Assembly (NCBI GenBank): GCA_014529385.2
Contig: CM043968.1
Location: 22,435,484 to 22,499,483, forward strand
Source of the DNA: Adiantum capillus-veneris
Lineage: Eukaryota; Streptophyta; Polypodiopsida; Polypodiales; Pteridaceae
Direction of reading: 5' to 3'
DNA length: 64,000 nucleotides
Shown one piece after another: positions 49,078 through 58,837 of this stretch; the first letter of the stretch is position 1, and each line of letters starts with the position of its first letter. The position numbers were made by a program, and so were the translations under genes. The notes below the pieces were generated by a model. The model made no database searches and was not told the origin of the DNA. It saw only the letters and a program-made list of their open reading frames with translations.

Positions 49078-50400
49078 TAAGCCATCATAAACCCCAGATT
49101 ATATATAGGTTTTCACGAAGAATCTGAGAGAGATAACACCTCTCGGTGGACAGGCAAAGAAAAGTTGAAATCCGGCGTAGGAACTGAAGAAAAGAATGAA
49201 GTATACGACAAATTTTCGACAGGAAAGTTTGCCAGAAGTCCTTCAAAAATCTCATCAACGGTTGAGAATTTGGATATGCGACAGAAGACAAAGTTGAACC
49301 TCTCAATAAGCTCTACGCGTGGACATGAACAAATCTTATATCCAATAACTTTGGAAAATTAGGATTATTGTAGAAAATTTCAGTGTGTGGAATTAATTTT
49401 TATAAGCTCTTGTTATCTGTGTGCAGATAACTACTAGAAGCGACGAACATGCATATGAAAGCACTTGGAAGCATGGAGCCGGACATCGACTCTTTTGCAA
49501 CGAGGTGAATCATTTGCTTGAAACTTCGCTTGTTTTACACGTGAAATCGATAATGACATGGCAAGGAAATTGCCATCTGAAAGCAATCAGGAGCAAGGGT
49601 AGCTCAAGAATGAATCCGTCGATTACAGAAAAGAATGATGAGTTTTGTTTTGAAATTTGAATGAATGGATGATGATGCATGAGGAATACTAAATGATGAA
49701 GAATGATTCTAGTGCATCAAGATTCCATATGAATGAGATGACCCGATATTGTGGTGAGCCCATCAAGAGTTCCTGCGGGATGAGATGGCTACTCGGGGAT
49801 CTAGGTGCATCGAGACTTCTGGACGAACAAGAAACATTGTGTTCAGTATGAACTAAGTGTGTGATTTGTGAACTGCATGGAAATTTCCCAAGATAAATTT
49901 GATTTATGTATGAAATTAATGTTTTCTGAAAGAACTTGCTAGTTGTGTGCAGATGACAGGTGAAAATCAAGAATGAGATAATGATGAATTCGGAGCAATG
50001 ACAGCTCCAGAATAAACCTGATAACAAAAAGAATCATGAATTTTGAATCATGAGGAATGATTCAATGGAACTGTCGTAGGCGCATCAAGAGTTCCCGCGG
50101 AATGAGATGCCACACAAGTAGAACTGAATGATTGAAACACTTTGTTCAGCATGAACTTAGTGTCTGATTGATGGATTGGGATCCCCGGAAATGATTACTC
50201 GCACATGATTGTGCTTGAGTACAGATGAAATGATTGACGAAATGACTGCAGCATTTCGGTCTCGAGAAATCTATGGACATGAACGCAATATGGGATTAGT
50301 TAATCCAACATCAGTGAGATCCGAGATGAATCTAGATACGATTACTAAATGCGTTGCCAAAAATCATGGTCCTAGATCAGAGCGCACATGAGGCCGTTCG
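49078..50400 (+). repeat. Degenerate 3' UTR repeats of a related chromovirus
   Basis: Units starting near GTGTGCAGAT (49,416; 49,940; 50,212) include TCAAGAGTTCC.GCGG.ATGAGATG (49,765; 50,085) and TTGTTCAGCATGAACTTAGTGT-type text. The last unit (ATGACTGCAGCATTTCGGTCT) matches the 3' UTR of the younger element at 48,160, supporting a relative as source. No matching 3' LTR follows. Confidence 0.6.
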
Positions 50401-51234
50401 CTCAACCATTCGTTCTTAGAAAAGTGCAATAAACGGATGCGAAATTTTCGCCATCCATTCATGCATCCGTTCGGTCAAAAAAACAACTTGTTCTGTACGG
50501 CCACGTCATGTGTGCACATGTGGCCGACTATTCACATCCATTCGTAATGGAGTTGTGCGAACCAACAAACCACGCATTGCTAACATCACAAAGATAGCCT
50601 TTTCCAACAAAAAACGTCTAATAACCCTGTACCGAATGCATGAAAAAAACACATGATAAAAAAAGATTTCAATGTCCGAATACCACATAAACCAAAAACT
50701 GACAGTCATAAAATAAGTTGTTCTAAGTGCATCAAAATGGATCATTGACTACGATACACAAGCGCACGACATTGCTACTCATTGGCAGCCATAAGGCTTG
50801 AGAATTGTGATGAAAACCATGTAGGAGTACACAAAAATATAGTTGCTGCTCATTGGCAGCAATTTCATTGCCTTTTCCTTTATACACACATAGCAATAGC
50901 AATATGTTTTTCAGTCAAAAGCTCTCGTTCATCAATGAAAGCAGTTCACACACACACACACACACACATGTAGCCATAAAGCAAGCTACATGAAATGTGT
51001 GTTTCTGTGTGTGTGAGAAGGGATTACCTTGCAGGCTGGGGGGTACCGAAAGCAGAAGCAGGAGCAGGAGAAGCAGGACTCGCGCTCAGGAGCCAGAACT
51101 CGACTCGCTGATTTGCATGGCCATCGCGAATGCGTTGAGGGGGGAGGGGCTTTCAAACGTTACACGTTACTAGTCAGTCCAAAACTTTGTGGGCCACGTT
51201 ATTTAAAACGTACCGAACGCGGCTCGTGGCCATA
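50401..51234. other. No supported gene
   Basis: Contains (CA)n at 50,948-50,970 and two copies of GCTGCTCATTGGCAGC-like text near 50,775 and 50,845. No ORF of note. Confidence 0.5.
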
Positions 51235-51382
51235 CCATGAATTTGTGCCTCCGAGTAGGGGTAGTAGGTACCGGCTGGGGGAAATTAAAAAATCCCCCCA
51301 TTCGGAGAGTCCATGAATTTGTGCCTATGAGTAGGGGTACCGGCTGGGGGAAATTAAAAAATCCCCTCATTCGGAGAGTACA
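51235..51382 (+). repeat. Tandem duplication, about 75 bp x 2
   Basis: CCATGAATTTGTGCCT..GAGTAGGGGTA...CCGGCTGGGGGAAATTAAAAAATCCCC.CATTCGGAGAGT twice, differing by a 6-bp insertion and two substitutions. Confidence 0.92.
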
Positions 51383-51480
51383 TTCGATCGAGAAGGATGT
51401 GAGAGGAGATTGCGCAAGCAGGTGACCACGGCATAGGTCTCACCAATTGGAGGCGGAATGGCGCGTGGTGTGTTGGGGAC

Positions 51481-51508
51481 GGGGGGGGGGGGGGGGGGGG
51501 GGGGGGGG
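51481..51508. repeat. G28 run
   Basis: Twenty-eight G; the proline run on the - strand is its artefact. Confidence 0.9.
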
Positions 51509-53205
51509 CTGAATTCTCACAAGCGGGAGGCTGCGGAGAGGGAGGTGATTTTTTTGAAAAAAAACTAATTTGTTTGACAACATCTTGACACAAGAGAGAA
51601 AATGGGTGTGTGGTCTACTGCAGTTGCCACAAAGTGGACGTATTCTGCACGCGCATGTTCAAATCACTCATCCCTTTAAGAGGGTGACGGTCGAGGATTC
51701 TTGAGTTCCAAAGTTAGATTTGGAGAATGCATACTGTTAGAATTCAAATTCATGTCCGGTGGTAGCTCCGGTATCCCCCAGGATCAGATTAGGGAGTGAG
51801 GGTTGTTTTGTGGCTATACTCGGCCAGTGTGAGGTTGTTCACTCATGTCGGGTCATGTCTAGCCATGTTTAGCTCGGGGTTTGGCTTTGTTCCATGGTCA
51901 CATAGGCTCCTGGAGGAAATATCCCAGACTCCCCCTATTTTTCCCTCTATCTCCCATAGACTTATGATGCCCTTCCCCTATTTTCCCCCATTTACCAAGG
52001 TTGTGGAGCTAGATGTTTGGATCGAGCAGGCTGATGTTGAGCCTATATAGGGAGCACAGGGGAGTCATTTCCATAGTAGTGGGCAGTGCCTTGGGGGCAG
52101 GAGGGTGCCCAAGAGGGCAGCCCTAGCACAGGTGATGGACAGAAGGGGCAGATCTGTCCAGCATTTTCTACCTACAGCCTTGGCATTTTTTCCATGCCCA
52201 TTAGGAAGGGAATGGGGTCTAAGGGGGCCTCTTTATTTGCCATGGGATTAAAAAGGAAATTATGGAAGGGGCAAATGGGTGGATTCCATGTGGACTAAAA
52301 TGGTAGGTATGGCAAGGCCTAAAAGTAAGTGGTCAAACTTGTACTCTTTTATAAAATACAAAGAGAAAATCTCTTATAAATTCAAAAAAAGTGAACTTTT
52401 CTCTAAATAGTTGAGTAAAAACCAATCCTTTCTCTCTCTACTAGTTACCAGTTTTTGCCCCCCTCTCTCCTAAAAGGGGGTCCCTCCAAAAACGTGTTGA
52501 TCATTCCCTCCCTGTAATAGGACTTATTCTGCAAAGTTTTGATGAATATTTTTGTTTACAGTACATTTTGTTCATTCCAGTGTTTTTCCACAGTATAGGA
52601 TTTCATTTTAATCGTTCTCGTGAAGTTTCAAATTTTGACCCGGGACACCCCTCGGGAGCCAGTTTCGAGGGTACTATGGTCAAAATTTGGAAAAGTTTTG
52701 TATGTAGCGCCTGTAGCCCTCGACACGAGGAAAAATATTGCTTCTTTGGGTTTTCGCTAGTTCCTGCATTTTGATGTCCGTTTCAACCCGTAGATTACAG
52801 AAAAAGTGAGAAAATGCTGTTTTAGGCTGTTTTTGTGAAAAGTGCTGACTTGCAGGTAAATTTTCGGGCAAATTGAGCAGGATATGGATTTTTCGCGTCT
52901 CACAACTTTCGAAGAGCTCGATGAGACGAACAAATTCATGTGAGACAAACCCGGTCAACTTCTGAACCGTTTGGGAGTTATGGCTCGCTGAAAATGGCCA
53001 GAAATTGTAGACTTAAAAAAAAGTTTCTAAAATTGCTAAGTTGCGAGTGTGGGTTGCGTTTTGTGGTTCTTATGCGTTTGAATGCAGGACGTCTCTTTTC
53101 GGAACCTATTTTGGACCGCTTTTGCTAAAGACTAACAGAAGGACGAAAATAGCCACTTTTCCCTCGCGTGAAGAAGACACCCTGTGGAGAAGAAGGATAT
53201 TCTAC
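51509..53205. other. Unassigned
   Basis: The part at 51,765-51,815 shares a repeat with 36.2 kb. Phrases at 52,630-53,110 (GACCCGGGACACCCCTCGGG, TTGAACCGTTTGGGAGTTATGG) look like LTR leader or UTR. No gene recognised. Confidence 0.4.
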
Positions 53206-53216
53206 AGTGAAGGCGC

Positions 53217-53290
53217 CTTGTGATTGAGATTGAGAGTGAGAGTGAGAGTGAGAGTGCGATTGAGAACTGTGCAGAGATTGAGAGTGAGAT
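53217..53290 (+). repeat. GAGAGT / GAGATT hexamer repeat
   Basis: Imperfect (GAGAGT)n with GAGATT variants. Confidence 0.85.
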
Positions 53291-53933
53291 AGCTCGGGGG
53301 TGGTCGGGAGGTTGATACAAGCTACGATCTTCTTGTACTCGGGAATTGATTTCATATATACATCTCTGATTTCCTGTGTCTACTCTGTGTACTTGCAAAT
53401 TTCTGTTATTCAGTTGTTGTATTTCCGTGTCTCGTCACACTCCCTCTCTCTCTATTGTACCATCTCTCACTTCTCTTCACTTCACCTTGTTTCTCTTTCC
53501 TTGCTTTCAGTTTTCCCTCCCAAAAGCTCTGCAGCAGAAGTTTGAACCTCCTTTCCCTCCTCAAGCTTACTGCATTCTTGAGGGTTGCATTCTCCTCAAG
53601 CTAAAGTTCTCCATTACTCCATGGGCTTCACTAAACACCTCTAACTAAAGCTAAAGTCTACAGCATATCCTTCTGCTACATCATCCCTCTTTCTTTCCTC
53701 AACAGGTTTCTTGCTCCTTCTCCATTAAGCTCTCTAGAGAGGATCTACTTCCCTCTCAAGCTTTGCAACATTATCTTCCACATTAAGCCAACAAGCAGGT
53801 GGAGCAGTATAGCAGTAAGTGGCATCCTTCACCTTTGCGTACCATCAAGATTCTTGCTCTTTATACAGCTGAGAACATGGATGTGCAATGTCTAATCATA
53901 AGTGTTTGTGTGCAGGTTGTGCCACTATTTCCC

Positions 53934-54182
53934 ATGGCATCATCAGGTACTCGACGACCTAGGAGTGTCATTGACTCCATTTCATGCAGCAATGTACAAG
54001 ACGACAATGGATATTGGGTGACGATGGAGTTAAAACGAATGATGTTGGTGACAATGCAGCCCAGCTCAAGAGGTGCACACAAGGACTCAAGGAGACACAT
54101 GGCTTTTCGAGCACACTGTTGGAAGGGAAGAATCATGGAGTTCAAGCAAACACAAGACGGCAAGAGGCTTGCGAAGGTGTAG
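53934..54182 (+). CDS. Possible exon of an unknown gene
   Basis: From MASSGTRRPRSVIDSIS to KRLAKV (about 82 residues), after a TTTGTGTGCAG acceptor-like sequence at 53,916. Arg/Ser-rich start, no domain recognised. Continuity with the terminal exon downstream is not proven. Confidence 0.3.
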   Translation: MASSGTRRPRSVIDSISCSNVQDDNGYWVTMELKRMMLVTMQPSSRGAHKDSRRHMAFRAHCWKGRIMEFKQTQDGKRLAKV

Positions 54183-54757
54183 CATCTGTATGTTGCTTCA
54201 CAATTGAAGCTAGAGACAGCAGTGGCTCCATCAAGGTTTCCTGCAAATTGTAATTTTTACTCCTCTTGCAATTTTTTTGGTTATATATTTAGTATTTCTA
54301 CCTTGTATGTTGCTTTTGATGACTGTAAGATTTCCATTGCTTTTTGTTCATGTTTACAGATGTTTTTCAATCCGATTTTGTAGAGTGGGAGCCAATAGAG
54401 TCCTTCACAGGAACTTTTGAGGCCATCCACACTGAGCTTCGCAAGTTGCTTTATGTTGGTCAGTCCACTGAGCTTGCCTCACATGACATTTTCTTTTAAT
54501 GATCATACTTATGTCACACCTAGGCGAAATGGATATGGTAATCTATCTCTGGTTCACTTGCCAACCTTAGAGAGTTTGGAATGGCCTAAGCCAGATAGTG
54601 CCTTGATCGCAGCAACCAAAAGGAGAATCGAGGTGGATGTGCAAGCACCAATGAAGTGCACCTATAATTCCCATAAATCCACGTAACATGGTTTATGTCT
54701 CTTCATGTGTTTGTGTTTGTGTTTGTGTTTGTGTTTGTGTTTATATTTTGACTTCAG

Positions 54758-55209
54758 AGTGTTTACAAGACACCAACAATGTGGACTTGCAAAGGGGGAA
54801 GTGCGATCAACGTGTTTCTTGCAGTTGGATGGAAACTAAGGTGGTCAACTACCAGGGAGATAGAATCAAGTGCTCTGTAGTTGCTGACAAGGTGGTGTGC
54901 AGATACCATATTGCGAAGCAAAGCTTGTCGATGGTCTTTCACTATAGAAGATGGAAGCTGACGATGGGAGAATGGGAGGCACTAGACTCTGAGGTTGCTG
55001 CTAGAGAATTAGTTGACCTGCAAATACATCTCCATGACGATGCAGTGCACCACATTACAGTGACCACTGACTGGCATCTTAGTCACCTTCGCGAGTATCT
55101 TAATCTCAGATATACCTTGCTCAAGCAATATCTATTTGTAATCAATGAAAAGATTGTTCGCTCTAGGAAAGAGAAGAGCTTTTTGTGTGAGGACATTCCG
55201 TTTCCATGA
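54758..55209 (+). CDS. Plausible terminal exon of an unknown protein
   Basis: A pyrimidine-rich tract and ACTTCAG acceptor at 54,751-54,757 lead into a 150-codon frame: VSCSWMETKVVNYQGDRIKC, HYRRWKLTMGEWEALDSEVA, HHITVTTDWHLSHLREYLNL, stop TGA at 55,207. Composition is that of a real globular protein. I do not recognise it. An upstream exon at 54,417-54,632 is possible but its donor phase does not fit. It ends only 51 bp before an LTR. Confidence 0.45.
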
Positions 55210-55260
55210 TGTATTTTTGTAAAAGCTTGTAACTGACATGGATTTTGTCCACTTTAATAC

Positions 55261-56700
55261 TGAGTGGCATAAAATGGTAACCATCTTTTTGCAACATTTT
55301 TCAGCCTACTCAACGTCCTCTTCCTCATATGTGTATATATTTTTCTTCGCTATTAAGTTATCTAGAGTAAATTCCCCCTCTTCGTTTAACCTTTGTGGCG
55401 ACACATACATTGTACTCTTCCCAAAAATGTCACCTTAGTCATATATTTATATTACCACCCTTTTCTTTTTTGCTTTGTAAATAAAAGTAAGCATACAATA
55501 ACCAACTATCTACCCCCAAACTTTCTTACCTCTTGTGAATTAGTAGTAGAAAAATAATATATCCATCTTCCATCCCATATAAATAAATTACCATGGAAAA
55601 TCAACTCTCCACTTGTCTTTACCAAAGATTATGGTCCATCTCTACAAGTCTTCTATGCCCCCTACATAGGTGGCCCAATATCTGTTAAGAATATACATAT
55701 AGTTTTTCTCCTTTTAAAAAGACTCAAATTGTATATTCTTTTCACAAGAAAATAATATTGGGCCCTTCTCTATTTGTTTAAGCATCATACCCTTTTGAAA
55801 AAGCATGATTCCCCTTGGATGCATATAAGCAAAGGGCCCATACAAGAAGACTTGGAAGCAAAAGGTTCCCTAGCCTAGTGTGGACCTTCCAAACCGAATT
55901 CCTTGGTTCATGGGCATGAAGAATAGTCCAAATTCATATCAAACATGTTGAGAAGGTCAAATTTTCCTTTTGAAGCATGTCATTCCGAGCTACAGGTAAA
56001 AAGTTATGGTCAAAATAGTGTAAATCTGTCAAATTCTCAGCAAAAGGGAACTGTAAATCAAGTAAATCAAGAGGGTGAGATCTTATTTTTCCCCTACTCA
56101 TCTTCTAGAAGAGCAATGAGTGTTCAAGGTCACTTGCATGTGATGGGACCAACCTAAAGATGCTTTCTAAATGCCAAGACAGACAAGTTGAGATACCCCG
56201 CAGGAGCCACCCGTAGGGCCTCATGGTGGGGCCCACCTACATTATGCACCCCTATGGAGCCTTCACGGTCTAAAATGATATTTTTGGTGAATAAATAGTC
56301 CCTTTTAAGTCCAATATTCAATGAGTGGTCAAAGGACACTTAATTAGGGCTAATCACTCACCCTAATTAAGTGTAGCATAATCCCACTCCTACACAACTA
56401 TAAATAGCCCCCCTTGGAGAGACTCAGGACACACACCTATCTTTTCAACTTCATGTTGTTTCTTGATCAATAGTAGAGAAAACCCCAACTCTCCCTCTTT
56501 CACATCCTCCCTCCTAACCCTCCTCTTTGGAGGAAGTGCAACTCTATCCTCCACTCTTTCTATTCTACAATCTCTTACTCCATCAACCCAATAAGTCATT
56601 TGTAGCACCTCAATAACTTGTAAATACATCATGATCTCTCTCATGGTTATGTTAATGATCATTAAATCATCTTCAAAACTTTCAAGTGTCGCAATTCGTG
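55261..56700 (+). repeat. 5' LTR of the Tat-type element (3' border uncertain)
   Basis: The first ~530 bp match the 3' LTR at 63,477-64,000 almost exactly (a few substitutions, e.g. CTTCGC/CTACGC). A TATA box lies at 56,398-56,407. The LTR therefore extends beyond about 56,430, but I could not identify a primer-binding site to fix its end. Confidence 0.75.
56396..56410 (+). promoter_or_regulatory. LTR TATA box
   Basis: ACTATAAATAGCCCC, a canonical plant TATA element. It predicts transcription start near 56,430-56,440. Confidence 0.65.
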
Positions 56701-57392
56701 ATGGTTAGCCGGCGTTTGTCCTCCCCTTAAAAGGTGTGCGAGAAATCAAGTAAGTGTTCTATTCTCAATTTACCATTGGTTTGTTTCTCCACACTTATTC
56801 AATTGGTCTAAAGAAATTTCTCACTCCAACTCTTTTTTGCTTCATTACATATGCATGTGGCTACCTCTCATGGTGATTTTATTTGTGTCACGGCATTGCA
56901 TAGATGGAGATGAGCTCTCTATGCAAAGTGTGTTAGTTTGATGTAAGTGATTCTCTTGTGTATTTGAGAGGCAAGTCTTGTGCGCATGATTTTTTGATGA
57001 GTGCTTGAGAGAGGAGGAGTTTGGATGTATTATGGGTATTCTTATGGGGAGAAGGTGAATGCTATTCCACAAATTGCATATTTCATTTGATGCACGGCAT
57101 TGGGTTGCATAATCGTTGATGGTGTTTAAGTGTCCAAAGTGTATATAGAGTAAGGGGGTTTTCAAAGTGTGTTGCTTGAGTGGGTGAGTGCAAGTGTTAT
57201 TTTGATTGGTTTCCTTCTCCACTCCCAAAAGAAGGTGGTGCCCCAAGTAGTGTGCGTACCTCTTTACGAACATTTTGTGAGGGTAGGCCCATTGGTTTGA
57301 GTTTAGAGGCCCCATTTCAAAAAGCTCACCCTCATAAAGTGGTGCCCCCACGGAGGAACATATTTCCAAGTTACCTTCAATTTTTTTTAGTG

Positions 57393-57605
57393 ATGAACAA
57401 TGGAGTTCCCATCTATCCATTTCATTTTGCACAACACATTAGAGTAAATGTTCACATAGATAGAAAAGTCTTTTTCCAGCAACGCATTGTTTTTATGTTT
57501 GGTGCAGAAAGACTTTATGAAATACTGGCATCACCCAATCCAATTATACTTCCAATCGTCAATTATGAAACTTCTTTTGATGTTCACATTTTCATTTTGT
57601 TTTAA
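57393..57605 (+). CDS. Leader ORF a, 70 residues, paralogue of ORF b
   Basis: Starts MNNGVPIYPFHF and ends with DVHIFILF and TAA; hydrophobic and Ile/Phe-rich. Aligned without gaps to ORF b (same length) it shares about 28 of 70 residues by my count, including FG..RL.EI.AS, ILP, YE and DV.IFIL. The longer in-frame ORF from 57,180 is probably leader. Function unknown; no known domain recognised. It lies in the element's leader, about 380 bp before gag. Confidence 0.55.
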   Translation: MNNGVPIYPFHFAQHIRVNVHIDRKVFFQQRIVFMFGAERLYEILASPNPIILPIVNYETSFDVHIFILF

Positions 57606-57688
57606 AGGCAGGAACAAGGAGTGGTGAAGGGGTGCTCAAGGGCCATATGAAGGAACGAGGTCTTCAAACCAACAACGAGGAGTAGCAC

Positions 57689-57901
57689 ATGAATCACGAT
57701 CAAAACAATGAACCTCTTAGGCCTATTGCTCGGCAATCCATTCATATAATCATTGCAACTAAGTTTAGGTTTCAATCTATCATAAGGAGGATATTTGGAT
57801 CCACTCGCCTCAATGAAATCAATGCTTCAATTGATCCATTTATTCTACCTATGATAAAGTACGAATTAACAATGGATGTGTACATCTTCATTTTAATGTA
57901 A
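57689..57901 (+). CDS. Leader ORF b, 70 residues, paralogue of ORF a
   Basis: Starts MNHDQNNEPLRPIARQ and ends DVYIFILM, TAA. Exactly the length of ORF a, 83 nt further on and in another frame. It shares the FG..RL.EI.AS...P.ILP...YE...DV.IFIL pattern. No known domain. Gag starts 84 nt downstream. Confidence 0.55.
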   Translation: MNHDQNNEPLRPIARQSIHIIIATKFRFQSIIRRIFGSTRLNEINASIDPFILPMIKYELTMDVYIFILM

Positions 57902-57985
57902 TCAGATTTATAGTGTCAACAATCTTGTGCGGCCCGTAAGAGAAAAGTTTCTTTTAAAAAAAAAAATTCAAAAAGTCTAAACAAA

Positions 57986-58837
57986 ATGTCAAGTTCTTTT
58001 CCCACGTTCTATGCAAGAAGTGGGGAAGATGCGCAAGAGTTTCTTGACAACTTGGAGATGGCACATCTCATATCCGGGAGAGATGAAGAGGAAGTAAAGC
58101 TACGAGCCTTCCCGTTGGTTCTAAATGCAGAAGCTAAAGCATGGTATGAGACCTTGCAACCCCAAATCAAGTCCAACTGGGAGAGACTGCGAGCAAGCTT
58201 CCTCTCCAAGTTCGGGCAAGGTGATACTTCTGAAGGACTATGGAAATGTCTTATTGGACATAAGTAGGTATCACTTGAAGATTATTCCTCTTATGAAGCA
58301 ACCTTTGTCAATCTATGGGGTAGGTGGGAGGCTACATTAGAAAATCATGGTGGTGCACCTAACTTTCTAAAAAAAGAGAGATTCATGGTTGGCTTGTATC
58401 CACTTTTAAAGGCTAAAGTAGAGTTAAAATTCCCATCCACCTTCGAAGAAGTACGTGAGGTAGCCATCATCAAGTTTAGAAAACTACACTTCCAAGCACA
58501 TAGAGCAAGGGGTTTGAATGAAGTGACTGAGAGGGAGTCTTCACAAACCATGGAAGCACCAATTAGGGCCCCTCTTGCACAATCTTCACAAATAGGAGAT
58601 AACTCTCAACAAGAGGTTTTACAAAGGCTAACTCGACAGCTTGAGAACCTCACTCTGAATCTAGTACAAAGCCTACCTCAACAACGACAACCAAGAGAAG
58701 GGAAACGCAATCAGCGAAGACAAGCTCAAGAGTTGCGATGTTGGAATTGCAATGAAATGGGTCATGGAATGTAAAATTGTCCACATCCAAGGCGACTTCC
58801 GGGAGACATATATCCCCCTAAACTGCCTCCTCTCACT
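57986..58837 (+). pseudogene. gag: Tat-type Gag with two nonsense codons
   Basis: Starts MSSSFPTFYARSGEDAQEFL and has the Retrotrans_gag core (RAFPLVLNAEAKAWYETL; FLSKFGQG). TAG at 58,265 and TAA at 58,772 interrupt a frame otherwise continuous with pol; both could be Gln codons changed by C to T. The zinc knuckle CWNCNEMGHGM-stop-NC holds the second stop. Confidence 0.85.
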
